DNA from: Bacillus mesophilus
GTDB taxonomy: Bacteria; Bacillota; Bacilli; Bacillales; SA4
Direction: 5' to 3'
Assembly: GCF_011008845.1 (NCBI RefSeq)
Contig: NZ_JAAIWM010000001.1
Location: 1 to 64,000 of the forward strand
Length of the DNA: 64,000 nt
How positions within the stretch are numbered: position 1 is the first letter of the stretch; each line of letters starts with the position of its first letter. The notes beneath the pieces were generated by a model. That model saw only the letters and a list, made by a program, of their open reading frames with translations, was not told where the DNA came from and searched no databases. Made by a program: the position numbers and the translations under genes. Shown one piece after another: positions 7,178-15,478 of this stretch.

Positions 7178-8185
7178 TCATAAAAACTGATTATATAGTT
7201 GTATATATTGCCCTACCTCTTTTTGTAGCGAGTGGTGCTCTAAGACGTATTTTTCTCCATTAGTAGAAATGGTATCCGTTAAGTCCTTATTTGTAAGTAA
7301 TTTCGTTGCCATCATAAAAAAGGATTGTTGATCTGTAAAAACGAATCCTGTTTCTTCATGCTTAACTAAACTTAAATTACCTTCATTCGCTCTAACCAAA
7401 ACTGGACATCCATTATACATGGCCTCAATTATAGATGAGGATTGCCCCTCGGTTACTGATGTGTTAATTGTTATATCAGCATGCTCATACAACTGCTTCA
7501 TTTGATAGAAAGGTACGTCCTCCAAAAAATGGACCCAATCATATTGTTTACATAGCTTATCAATTTCATGAAACAAATCTTTCTCGATGACTATACCAGC
7601 TATAATGAATTGTAGATTCTGAAATGTTTTCTTTAATTCTTTTATTTCTTTCCATACGTATAGAGGATCTTTAATCGCTCTAATACCAGCCGGTAAAAAT
7701 ATAATCGGATTACCTTTTGGTAATTGCAGAACATCAGCATCGTTCCTATCTTCAAACCATACACTTTGTGGTATAATCTTGATTATTTTGTCCGGAAACA
7801 GGGATTGAACTATACTTCTTCCATCTTCAGTAAAAACGGTGATGGCTGATGCCGCCTGAATCATCTGGTTCATTTCTGCCACTTGTGCCGGGTTTGCTAG
7901 ATCATAATTAATATCAGTACCACCGTTTGTAAGAATATATGGTTTATCAAGAAGGAGCTCTCTACACATATTCCACTTTGCAAAACGGTAGATATGTAAA
8001 ATATGATAAAGGTCACATTTCTTTAACTGTTCTTCCTTCTCATCGGACCACCTTTCTTCAAGGTAGGGAACCACAAAAACATCTATTCCCGCTTCACGTA
8101 GTCCATGAACTATTCTCTTTGTTGTTGTAGCGTTTCCTCTATTGCTGTGAAAATAGGGAGTAAAGAATGCAATTTTTTTAGTCAA
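7178..8185 (-). CDS. GT4-type glycosyltransferase, resembles selenosugar synthase SenB
   Basis: A 335-residue GT-B glycosyltransferase. The N-terminal half holds RGNATTTKR (16-24), YILTNGGTD (83-91) and PQSV (139-142). The C-terminal half has the donor-site motif with Glu246 and Glu254 (EX7E) in TEGQSSSIIEA. From memory, the GN-x-T-x-R start, the central GTD motif and the QS segment match the layout of SenB, which joins selenophosphate to a UDP-sugar in selenoneine synthesis. The start is TTG 8185, inside the end of selB (8-bp overlap), so translation is coupled to selB. No SenA or other sen genes are visible. A general cell-surface GT4 enzyme is the alternative. Confidence 0.85.
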   Translation of the reverse strand: MTKKIAFFTPYFHSNRGNATTTKRIVHGLREAGIDVFVVPYLEERWSDEKEEQLKKCDLYHILHIYRFAKWNMCRELLLDKPYILTNGGTDINYDLANPAQVAEMNQMIQAASAITVFTEDGRSIVQSLFPDKIIKIIPQSVWFEDRNDADVLQLPKGNPIIFLPAGIRAIKDPLYVWKEIKELKKTFQNLQFIIAGIVIEKDLFHEIDKLCKQYDWVHFLEDVPFYQMKQLYEHADITINTSVTEGQSSSIIEAMYNGCPVLVRANEGNLSLVKHEETGFVFTDQQSFFMMATKLLTNKDLTDTISTNGEKYVLEHHSLQKEVGQYIQLYNQFL

Positions 8186-10073
8186 TGGTTTTTCTCACCC
8201 ACACTCGGATTTGATCTTGTCTTTTTGTTATGCCTAACGTATCTAATAATTCTACAAAAGGTATTAAATACTTTCGAGATACATCTAAGCAATCTTTCGC
8301 TTGCTTTAAGTCGAATGATTCATCGGTATGTGAAGAAAGCTTTTCTAATAGTAGTTCAAGAGTAAGTCTTGAAACAGCATTTTTCTCATCTAAGAAATAG
8401 ATTCTACCTTTTTGGCGTAAAAAATGCTTTAATTCGTCAATTACATCCTTAGGAAGGCCCGCTACTTTTCCATATTCCTCAAAGGTTTTTACATTTAGTT
8501 GATCATTGTCTAATTCTTGAAGCATAGTTTCTATCCTCTTTGACCAATTGGATGGAAATGAGGGCTCGAAGTTGACTAAAGCAATGAACTGCTCTTGTTT
8601 TTGCAATTCATTAGCTTGGGTGGCTTGGTCCAATACGTTTCCAACCCATTCCTTTGGGGCGTTATGACTAAATAAGCCAACAAGCTCCGCCTTATTCATA
8701 CCGATTCTCATTGGATGTTTATCATGAAAGCTAGATAAAACATCCCTTACTTTATTTAATAATCCTTTTTGCTCGGAAAGTAAGGTGTAGCCTTGTAATA
8801 CTTCGATAATATCAGGTTCAGTTACTGTTACCTCTTCAAGCTGGTCTTCTTTTAAAGAAGTCTGCTGTAGCAATTCCTTTTTATGTATATATTTCTTATC
8901 AATTAAAAGGTCGACAATTCGTTGAGCTGGTGTTCCTTCTTTTTTCTTATGGAGCATCTCTGCAGTTGCTTGTCCAAATTTATATTTTTGACCATTAGGA
9001 TCAACGACCCAACCACCACCAATAGTTTCTACGGGAGTAGCTCTTCTAAGAATAAACCGATCCCCACGTTTAGTCACAATTTCTTCGTTTAAGCGAAGTT
9101 GACAGAGAACCTCTTCACTGTCGCCAGCCACCTCATTACGATCAAAGAACACAATCTTCCCCATCACTTCAGATGTCCCAAGGTGAAGCTTAATAGGTGT
9201 TCGCTGTTTAACAGCGAGCTTAAGAGAATCTACAAAGGACAATGCTATATCGATCGTGTCTGTGACAACAAAATGCTCCTTATCGACAAGTACATCACCT
9301 CTATCAAGATCCTCTTTGGTAACGTTAGAAAGGTTGAGCGCTACACGTTGTCCTGCTACTGCCCTGTCTGCTGGCTTATGATGAACCTGAAGTTGCCTAG
9401 CCTTAGTTTCTTTTCTTGACGGAAGTATAAGCAACGACTGTCCTTCAATGACTGTTCCTTCATAAACAGTACCTCTTACCACAGTACCTTGTCCTTTCAC
9501 TGTAAAAACCTGATCAATTGGTAGTCTAAAGGCACCGTTTGCATTTCGTTCTTCAGTTTGCAATAAATCATCTTTAATTTGTAGCTTAAGCTCGTCTATA
9601 CCGAGGCCTTTCAAACTATCAATTAATATCATAGGAGAATCTGCAAAGACTGTTCCTTGTAGCTGTTCCCTCATCTCATCTTGTACAAGCTCTACAAAAT
9701 CTGCGTCTACTTTATCAATTTTTGTTACAGCAACAATACCCTTTTTAATCCCTAAAAAAGAAAGAATATCAAGGTGTTCCTTTGTTTGAGGCATAACGCC
9801 CTCATCCGCTGCCACTACTAAAATGACTAAATCTATTCCCGCTACCCCAGCGATCATTTGACGAATAAAACGTTCATGTCCTGGTACATCAATGACAGAA
9901 GCCACTAAATTATCCCCTAAATCCAACGGAGCAAAGCCTAGTTCAATTGAGATTTGCCGTTCTTTCTCTTCCTTTAACCGATCTGTATCTACATTAGTTA
10001 AAGCTTTTGTTAATGTTGTTTTCCCATGATCTATATGTCCAGCCATGCCAACTGTATAATAATGCTTTTCCAT
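8178..10073 (-). CDS. selB: selenocysteine-specific elongation factor (SelB)
   Basis: SelB is the EF-Tu-like GTPase that brings Sec-tRNA(Sec) to the ribosome at UGA codons next to a SECIS. The protein is 631 residues with a P-loop GHIDHGKT (12-19), switch II DVPGHE, the TKID guanine motif, EF-Tu-like domains II and III, and a C-terminal half of winged-helix repeats that in E. coli binds SECIS RNA. ATG 10073 is chosen because AAAAGGAAG lies upstream; the in-frame GTG at 10082 overlaps that site. It is the first gene of an operon with the glycosyltransferase and the PhnDEC-like importer. Confidence 0.97.
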   Translation of the reverse strand: MEKHYYTVGMAGHIDHGKTTLTKALTNVDTDRLKEEKERQISIELGFAPLDLGDNLVASVIDVPGHERFIRQMIAGVAGIDLVILVVAADEGVMPQTKEHLDILSFLGIKKGIVAVTKIDKVDADFVELVQDEMREQLQGTVFADSPMILIDSLKGLGIDELKLQIKDDLLQTEERNANGAFRLPIDQVFTVKGQGTVVRGTVYEGTVIEGQSLLILPSRKETKARQLQVHHKPADRAVAGQRVALNLSNVTKEDLDRGDVLVDKEHFVVTDTIDIALSFVDSLKLAVKQRTPIKLHLGTSEVMGKIVFFDRNEVAGDSEEVLCQLRLNEEIVTKRGDRFILRRATPVETIGGGWVVDPNGQKYKFGQATAEMLHKKKEGTPAQRIVDLLIDKKYIHKKELLQQTSLKEDQLEEVTVTEPDIIEVLQGYTLLSEQKGLLNKVRDVLSSFHDKHPMRIGMNKAELVGLFSHNAPKEWVGNVLDQATQANELQKQEQFIALVNFEPSFPSNWSKRIETMLQELDNDQLNVKTFEEYGKVAGLPKDVIDELKHFLRQKGRIYFLDEKNAVSRLTLELLLEKLSSHTDESFDLKQAKDCLDVSRKYLIPFVELLDTLGITKRQDQIRVWVRKTID

Positions 10074-10104
10074 ATCGTTCACTTCCTTTTATTACTGCAT
10101 ATAT

Positions 10105-10133
10105 ACTTTACATGGATTAATGGTTTGTTTCAA
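10105..10133 (-). promoter_or_regulatory. selB operon promoter
   Basis: On the minus strand -35 TTGAAA (10128-10133), a 17-bp spacer and -10 TAAAGT (10105-10110) lie about 30 bp in front of the selB start. Confidence 0.55.
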
Positions 10134-10212
10134 GGGTAAAGAACTATATAGACCTTTAGTTCAGAATTAATGAAAGGATGCTTATTTATAATTCTATATA
10201 AGTAGTTTATCC

Positions 10213-10241
10213 TTGATTTCTATTTTGTGTGGGGTTATAAT
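10213..10241 (+). promoter_or_regulatory. tRNA-Sec promoter
   Basis: TTGATT (10213-10218), a 17-bp spacer and a consensus TATAAT (10236-10241) are followed by the tRNA 18 bp later. Confidence 0.75.
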
Positions 10242-10258
10242 ATTAAAGCATATTAAAT

Positions 10259-10355
10259 GGGGCTGAATGGGGTACTGGTGTCCCCCACGGTCTTCAAAAC
10301 CGCTTGTGAGGCACGTGTTGTCTTAGGTGGGTTCGATTCCCACACAGTCCCGCCA
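10259..10355 (+). tRNA. selC: tRNA-Sec (anticodon TCA)
   Basis: A 97-nt tRNA with encoded CCA and a CTTCAAA anticodon loop carrying TCA, which reads UGA. Sec-specific features are an extended acceptor (eight positions, the last an A-A mismatch), a six-pair D-stem (GGGGTA/TGTCCC) with a four-base loop, and a long variable arm with a 7-bp stem (TGAGGCA/TGTCTTA). The T-arm is GTGGG-TTCGATT-CCCAC. It has its own promoter and terminator and diverges from selB. Confidence 0.97.
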
Positions 10356-10400
10356 ACATTTAAATGGATCATTAACTCTTCACTCAATATATATTATTTA

Positions 10401-10438
10401 AAACCACCACTCTATGGCAGAGTGGTGGTTTTTTTTTT
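10401..10438 (+). terminator. terminator of tRNA-Sec
   Basis: AAACCACCACTCT and AGAGTGGTGGTTT form a perfect 13-bp stem with loop ATGGC, followed by a run of T, about 45 nt after the tRNA CCA. Confidence 0.93.
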
Positions 10439-10624
10439 AGGTATTAGGACCAGGAGAGAAATAAATTTCGGAACTCTTCCACTTCTACTCGCATTTTTAC
10501 TTTGGATTTAAACTAAACTTTGGAATTAATGTGTTTGGATTTTTAGAGAAGCGAAGAACATAATATATCTGTGGGATAATTGTCACAGTCTCATTGATAC
10601 TAATCATAAAAAGGAGAGGATAAT

Positions 10625-11248
10625 TTGACTACTGATACGATAGAACGTACTTTAACTGTTAAAGAGGCAATAGAGTCTCGTCACAGCATCAGAGAATTCG
10701 TTCAGGAATCGATACCACCGGAAGATCTTAACGAGATTTTCGAACTAGTCAGACTCTCTCCTAGTGCTTGGAATTTACAGCCTTGGCGTTTCCATCTTGT
10801 TACTGATAAAACTATGAAGGAAAAGCTACAAGAAGCTGCTTATGGACAAAGGCAGGTTACTTCAGCTCCTGCAGTCGTAATCGTTGTAAGTGATATGGAG
10901 GATGTCCTTAGGAACTTACCTAAAATTGTTCACCCAGGACTTTCGGAAGAAAGAAAGCAGGAAGAAGTGGCGAATCTTTCTTCTTTTTTCGGAGGAATGA
11001 GCTTAGAAGAAAGAGGTCAATGGGGATTAACACAGACTAACATTGCCTTAGGTTTCTTGCTAACAGCCATTCAGGGACTTGGTTATTCGAGTGTTCCAAT
11101 GCTTGGGTTTGATCAACAAAAGGTAAAAGAGCTCCTTGACCTTCCTGACCATATTAAGTTTGCGGCTATGGTTCCCTTTGGACGTCCAAATAGTGAGGGG
11201 TACGAGCATCATCGTTTAGATTTAAAAAAAATTCTCACATTCCACTAA
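10625..11248 (+). CDS. nitroreductase-family FMN oxidoreductase
   Basis: A 207-residue protein starting at TTG 10625, nine bases after AAGGAGAGG. The SRHSIREF motif near residue 18, PSAWNLQPWRF near 47-57, and the C-terminal PFGRP segment are hallmarks of the nitroreductase FMN fold. Such enzymes reduce nitro compounds, quinones or other electrophiles with NAD(P)H. The substrate cannot be named. It follows tRNA-Sec but has its own leader, so a link with selenium is not shown. Confidence 0.9.
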   Translation: MTTDTIERTLTVKEAIESRHSIREFVQESIPPEDLNEIFELVRLSPSAWNLQPWRFHLVTDKTMKEKLQEAAYGQRQVTSAPAVVIVVSDMEDVLRNLPKIVHPGLSEERKQEEVANLSSFFGGMSLEERGQWGLTQTNIALGFLLTAIQGLGYSSVPMLGFDQQKVKELLDLPDHIKFAAMVPFGRPNSEGYEHHRLDLKKILTFH

Positions 11249-11256
11249 TTGGTACA

Positions 11257-11280
11257 GGGTAGGAGTTAGCACTCCTACCC
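11257..11280 (+). terminator. stem-loop after the nitroreductase gene
   Basis: GGGTAGGAGT and ACTCCTACCC form a perfect 10-bp stem with loop TAGC. The following DNA is AT-rich but lacks a clean T-run, so termination efficiency is uncertain. Confidence 0.55.
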
Positions 11281-11350
11281 TATTAATTATCCAAGAAGCA
11301 CCTTAACTTATATAAATCTTCAAAAGTTGCCTTTAATACTTTTTAAAGCA

Positions 11351-11470
11351 TTAATTCTTTTTATCTTGTACTTCTATTTCAATCTCCTTTAATTCCGTTT
11401 GTTGGCAAAATTCACATACAAAACCTTTTACGAATTGTAAACAGTGTGAACAATAACGTTTTTTCATCAT
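11351..11470 (-). CDS. 39-residue zinc-ribbon-like small protein
   Basis: ATG 11470 follows AAAGGATG at a suitable distance. The 39-residue product has two knuckles, CSHC (7-10) and CEFC (19-22), followed by an acidic tail, which suggests a tiny zinc-binding protein. The gene is below usual calling thresholds and I do not recognise the family. The next gene on the other strand also encodes a small protein with two CXXC pairs. Confidence 0.6.
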   Translation of the reverse strand: MMKKRYCSHCLQFVKGFVCEFCQQTELKEIEIEVQDKKN

Positions 11471-11601
11471 GCTCATCCTTTTTTATTATGTATATGCTCT
11501 ACTCTTGACGTTTGGAACCCATAAGTAGCATTGGAATAATTCTCCTTCAATTTACCCAAACTACTATAAAACTATTTTTTGATAGTAAAGGGGCGATTGT
11601 T

Positions 11602-11811
11602 TTGGGATTATTTAATACTATTTCAGAATGGAATTCAGCAAGACAGGAAAAACATCATTCAAAAATGAAGGAAAAAGGATATTGCCCTCAATGTAATGGA
11701 AGAGGCTTCCATACGTACGCAGGACATGAATATGCATTTTATAGTTCTACCTTAGATTGCCCAGGTTGCAACGGAAGTGGAACATATGTAAGTTGGGATG
11801 AACTCCAATAA
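11602..11811 (+). CDS. small DnaJ-type CXXCXGXG zinc-finger protein
   Basis: The start is taken as TTG 11602, giving a 69-residue protein beginning MGLFN. AAAGGGG lies eight bases upstream, whereas the longer frame from 11512 has no binding site. Two motifs, CPQCNGRGF and CPGCNGSGTY, are DnaJ-like zinc knuckles. Similar tiny Bacillus proteins are sometimes annotated, wrongly, as methionine aminopeptidase. The function is unknown; a zinc-binding or chaperone-adaptor role is a guess. Confidence 0.75.
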   Translation: MGLFNTISEWNSARQEKHHSKMKEKGYCPQCNGRGFHTYAGHEYAFYSSTLDCPGCNGSGTYVSWDELQ

Positions 11812-11864
11812 TTACTTCTTCTTACGTTTAGCATAGATTGCAATAGAAAGGTTAAACTAAAAAA

Positions 11865-11931
11865 GATCTCTTCCGATGACACATTCGCTTGTTGCGGGAC
11901 ACTTAACCATTGTTCGGAATCGGAAGAGATC
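11865..11931. repeat. long inverted repeat with 13-bp perfect arms
   Basis: GATCTCTTCCGAT (11865-11877) and ATCGGAAGAGATC (11919-11931) are perfect inverted arms separated by 41 bases. It lies between two convergent genes and is not followed by a T-run. It could be a remnant of a mobile element or a structured RNA. Confidence 0.6.
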
Positions 11932-11936
11932 CTCTG

Positions 11937-11954
11937 GCGCTAGTTTTCTAGCGC
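11937..11954. repeat. short hairpin GCGCTAG/CTAGCGC
   Basis: GCGCTAG and CTAGCGC form a 7-bp stem with a TTTT loop, immediately after the larger inverted repeat. It may end transcription from the plus strand, since AT-rich DNA follows. Confidence 0.5.
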
Positions 11955-11966
11955 TATTTATATTTA

Positions 11967-11995
11967 CAAAAAAACCAAGACCCTAAAGGTCTCGG
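11967..11995 (-). terminator. terminator of the proline operon
   Basis: On the minus strand CCGAGACC, loop TTTAG, and GGTCTTGG are followed by a run of T, just after the proA stop codon. Confidence 0.88.
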
Positions 11996-12004
11996 ATTTT
12001 AGTC

Positions 12005-13267
12005 TTATCTAATTTGTCCGTTACCAGACATCAAGTACTTAATAGTTGTTAGGGCAGGTAAACCCATTGGGCCTCTAGCATGAAGCTTTTGGGTAGATAT
12101 GCCAATCTCAGCACCAAACCCTAGTGCACCCCCATCAGTAAATCGAGTTGAAGCATTATGATAGATTGCGGCAGCATCAACTTGAGACATAAATGTTTTC
12201 GCTGCTTGGGCATCCTCAGTGATGATTGCTTCTGAATGCTTCGTTCCATATCGATCAATGTGATCCACTGCCTGGTCAACACTCTCTACTACCCTTATCG
12301 CTATACTAAGATTCAGATATTCTTCCGCCCAATCCTTTTCGGTTGCTTGAACTGCTCCAGCAAGGGTTTTTACCACCGTTTCATCACCAAATACTTTGAT
12401 TTCATGATCTTGTAGCGTTTTTGCTAAAGTTTCCTTGTTTGAATTAAACCAGGACCTATGAACTAATAACGTCTCTGCAGCATTACAAACTGCTGGGCGA
12501 TCCGTCTTAGCATTTATTAAAATAGACATTGCCTTATTTACATCAGCTTTCTCATCAATGTATAAATGACAATTCCCCACACCAGTTTCTAATACAGGGA
12601 CAGTCGCATTGTTAACGACGGCATTTATGAGAGAGGCACCACCTCTCGGAATTAATACATCAATATGCTCCTTCATAGTGAAAAGTTGCTTTGTAGCTTC
12701 GCGATCTGTAGAAGCAATAAATTGTACAGCTTCTTTTGGTATTTTTGTTTTTTCAAGTGCACTGTGCATGACTTGAACAATTTTTTGATTAGAGGAAATG
12801 GCATTTGATCCACCCTTTAATACAATTGCATTTCCTGACTTTAATGCAAGACCTGTTGCATCAACGGTTACGTTTGGTCTCGCTTCGTAAATCATTCCAA
12901 TTACACCTAAAGGCACTGTAACTTGTTCTACCTTCAAACCATTATCTAAAACCCAACTTGTGTTAATTTTTCCTGTTGGGTCCTCCAGAAGGGCTACCTC
13001 ACGTAACCCATTTGCAAAATCATATATCCTATCCTTCGTTAACGCTAAGCGATCCATAAGAGCTGAATCAAACCCTTGTGCTTCACCATTTTTTAAATCA
13101 ACCTTATTTGCTTCTAATATTACTTCATAATTATTTTCAAGTTCTTTAGCTAAAATCTCCAATGCCTCATTTTTTTCTTCGTTTGATAAAGCACTAAGCT
13201 TTCTAGCGGCTTTTTTGGCTTCTATAGCCTGATTTTCAACATTATTAGTATCCATAACGATAGTCAT
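12005..13267 (-). CDS. proA: gamma-glutamyl phosphate reductase (ProA)
   Basis: ProA reduces gamma-glutamyl phosphate to glutamate semialdehyde with NADPH, the second step of proline synthesis. The 420-residue protein has the usual length, with the LKGGSNAI and LIPRGGASL segments of the aldehyde-dehydrogenase-like fold and the catalytic cysteine in PAVCNAAETLL. ATG 13267 follows GAGGGGG by six bases. It is the last gene of proI-proB-proA, 18 bp after proB. Confidence 0.96.
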   Translation of the reverse strand: MTIVMDTNNVENQAIEAKKAARKLSALSNEEKNEALEILAKELENNYEVILEANKVDLKNGEAQGFDSALMDRLALTKDRIYDFANGLREVALLEDPTGKINTSWVLDNGLKVEQVTVPLGVIGMIYEARPNVTVDATGLALKSGNAIVLKGGSNAISSNQKIVQVMHSALEKTKIPKEAVQFIASTDREATKQLFTMKEHIDVLIPRGGASLINAVVNNATVPVLETGVGNCHLYIDEKADVNKAMSILINAKTDRPAVCNAAETLLVHRSWFNSNKETLAKTLQDHEIKVFGDETVVKTLAGAVQATEKDWAEEYLNLSIAIRVVESVDQAVDHIDRYGTKHSEAIITEDAQAAKTFMSQVDAAAIYHNASTRFTDGGALGFGAEIGISTQKLHARGPMGLPALTTIKYLMSGNGQIR

Positions 13268-13285
13268 CCAATTCCCCCTCTATTT

Positions 13286-14413
13286 TCAAACACCTACTGG
13301 TAATAAAACTTCTAACTGACATACAAAATCCTCATAGTCAATTACAGGAATTTGTTGTGTTTCCAGCTTAGAAATTTCTATTTCATTTAGTTCTTCAGAA
13401 GAATACCCTACTACACCTAAGCCGATTGCTGCTTTGTTTTCATCTACTATTTTAATTACGGCCCCACTGTTAAAGGTCCCTTCTACTTTTATTACATCCG
13501 CTGGGAATAAACTGTTTTTATCATTTACGATAACCTTTTTGGCATCTTCAGTGATGACGATTTCGCCCTCTGGACCAGAATGAAAGGCAATCCATTGTTT
13601 CTTTTGATTTAAGTTCACAGCATGTTCCTTTGATTGTTCAAAATAAGTTCCAATTGCTGTTTTATTAACCGCATCTTTAATGATGTTTGGAACACCAGCT
13701 TTACCTAGGAAGGTAGTAATACCTGACGCCATAGCAATCTTTACAGCATCAATCTTTGATTTCATTCCGCCAGTTCCTACTGTGCTTCCAGAGTCACCGG
13801 CAGCTTCTTCAATTTCAGGAGTAATTTTATATACCTTATCAAGAAGCTTGGCATTTTCGTTTTTTCTTGGGTCTGCATCATAAAGGCCTTCTATATCTGA
13901 AAGGATAATGAGGTGATCTGATTCAATCAACCCCGCTACCTTAGCTGAAAGTGTATCGTTGTCACCGAATTTTAAGCGATCGACGGTAACAGTATCATTT
14001 TCATTAACAATTGGAATAATTCCACGATCTAGTAAGACATTTAATGTGTTACGAACATTTTGATATCTGTTTTCGTCCGAAAAATCACTTCTTGTTATCA
14101 ATATTTGAGAGGCTACGTAACCATGAGATAAAAACAGTTCAGAGTATGCCTCCATTAACAGTCCCTGGCCAATTGAGGCAGCCGCTTGTTTTTCGGGTAA
14201 AAGCGTTGGACGTTCAAGAAATCCAAGCTTTCTGTAGCCGGCTGCAACTGCACCGGAAGAGACCAATAATACTTCATGCCCAGCGTCTTTTAACTGAACA
14301 ATTTCGTCCACTAGTCTTTCTAGCTTTTTGCGACTTATTTCACCGTGTAAGCTTGTTAGTGAACTGCTTCCTATTTTAATTACGACCCGATGCTTTATGC
14401 CGTCTGGGCTCAT
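13286..14413 (-). CDS. proB: glutamate 5-kinase (ProB)
   Basis: ProB phosphorylates glutamate to gamma-glutamyl phosphate, the first and feedback-controlled step of proline synthesis. The 375-residue protein has an N-terminal amino-acid kinase domain (VVIKIGSSSL, VSSGAVAAG, NENDTV, and GTGGMKSKIDA) and a C-terminal PUA domain (about 280-365). CAGGAGTG precedes the ATG. Second gene of the pro operon. Confidence 0.96.
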   Translation of the reverse strand: MSPDGIKHRVVIKIGSSSLTSLHGEISRKKLERLVDEIVQLKDAGHEVLLVSSGAVAAGYRKLGFLERPTLLPEKQAAASIGQGLLMEAYSELFLSHGYVASQILITRSDFSDENRYQNVRNTLNVLLDRGIIPIVNENDTVTVDRLKFGDNDTLSAKVAGLIESDHLIILSDIEGLYDADPRKNENAKLLDKVYKITPEIEEAAGDSGSTVGTGGMKSKIDAVKIAMASGITTFLGKAGVPNIIKDAVNKTAIGTYFEQSKEHAVNLNQKKQWIAFHSGPEGEIVITEDAKKVIVNDKNSLFPADVIKVEGTFNSGAVIKIVDENKAAIGLGVVGYSSEELNEIEISKLETQQIPVIDYEDFVCQLEVLLPVGV

Positions 14414-14448
14414 TGTATCACTCCTGTTTTCATTACTAGTTGTTGGTT

Positions 14449-15297
14449 TTATTGTGCTTTTGCTAAAAGTTTTCTTTGTAGCTCAGTACTTATTTCATTT
14501 GAACGATTTGATGCGTGCTTGATTGCTTGAGTGATTGCTTTACCTCCACCATGCTCTGCAAGTGCTGCTAATCCAGCAGCAGTAGTACCATTCGGTGATG
14601 TCACATTCTCTCTAAGCTGTTTTGGTGATTCATCCTGTTCTAATATCATTTTAGCTGCACCTAATATCGTTTGAGCCATTACTTCTCTTGTGGTTTCCAT
14701 ATCGAGGCCGCCCTCTTTACCTGCGCGTTCCATATGCTCCATTAAATAATAGAAGTATGCTGGTCCGCTTCCTGCAATTCCTGTAAAGATATCCATTTGA
14801 TCTTCTTCTATCTCGAATACCTTCCCTATACAACTTAACAATTCTATAGCATCCTCAACTTGTTCTCTTTGAGTAAAAGTTCCTGTGGAAATAGCAGTTG
14901 CAGATTCACCGATCATGCTTGATGTGTTAGGCATAACACGAACTACTTGCTGACCGTTTTGTAAGTGGTGTTCCATGAAAGTGGTTGTAATACCTGCCAA
15001 AACGGATATTACAAGTTGATGTGGTTGTAGTTGATCTTTAATAGAAAGCAGAACGGCTTCTGCATCCTTTGGTTTCATCGCTAGAAATATAATGTCCATT
15101 TCCTTTAATGAAACTTCATCTCTTGAAACACCCTGTATTCCATACCCGGCTTCAAGTTCCTTTAAACGCATTTTATTACTTTTATTTGAAACAAAGACTT
15201 GTTTTTTGGGTACTTTATTTCCATTAACGATACCAGAAATCATAGCTTCAGCCATAGACCCAGCACCTAAAAAAATTATTTTTTTATTTTTTAACAT
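14449..15297 (-). CDS. proI: pyrroline-5-carboxylate reductase (ProI/ProC)
   Basis: This enzyme reduces pyrroline-5-carboxylate to proline, the last step. The N-terminus has the Rossmann motif GAGSMAEAMISG, and the C-terminal half shows the family signature around REN(V/T)TSPNGTTAAGL. ATG 15297 fits the GGGAGAG site better than TTG 15300. Having all three proline genes in one operon suggests a housekeeping route, as with proI/proBA in B. subtilis. No T-box sequence is visible upstream. Confidence 0.95.
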   Translation of the reverse strand: MLKNKKIIFLGAGSMAEAMISGIVNGNKVPKKQVFVSNKSNKMRLKELEAGYGIQGVSRDEVSLKEMDIIFLAMKPKDAEAVLLSIKDQLQPHQLVISVLAGITTTFMEHHLQNGQQVVRVMPNTSSMIGESATAISTGTFTQREQVEDAIELLSCIGKVFEIEEDQMDIFTGIAGSGPAYFYYLMEHMERAGKEGGLDMETTREVMAQTILGAAKMILEQDESPKQLRENVTSPNGTTAAGLAALAEHGGGKAITQAIKHASNRSNEISTELQRKLLAKAQ

Positions 15298-15351
15298 CAA
15301 ATCTCTCCCAGTTTGTTCGTATTTTGTTCTCTTTTTACTATAACGTCTTTT

Positions 15352-15379
15352 ATCTTACCACCATCTGAGGAAGAATCAA
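15352..15379 (-). promoter_or_regulatory. promoter of the proline operon
   Basis: On the minus strand -35 TTGATT (15374-15379), a 16-bp spacer and -10 TAAGAT (15352-15357), about 50 bp in front of proI. Confidence 0.45.
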
Positions 15380-15451
15380 CCACTTATGAACATGTCATAA
15401 GGATATGGCTCATTTAGTTAGTGAAAGCGTTAACATTTTTATTTATTGTCT

Positions 15452-15478
15452 GATAATCCCTTCTGAAGGGAAATTATC
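15452..15478. repeat. bulged hairpin in the proI/yneK intergenic region
   Basis: GATAATCCCTT and AAGGG plus ATTATC pair with a two-base bulge. The 436-bp gap between proI and yneK otherwise holds only the two divergent promoters and no gene that I can support. Confidence 0.4.

Noticed and set aside
10257..10511. 84-codon plus-strand frame
   Set aside because: It runs through the tRNA-Sec gene and its terminator.
11512..11601. N-terminal extension of the DnaJ-knuckle protein from TTG 11512
   Set aside because: No ribosome binding site; TTG 11602 follows AAAGGGG and gives the MGLFN start seen in relatives.
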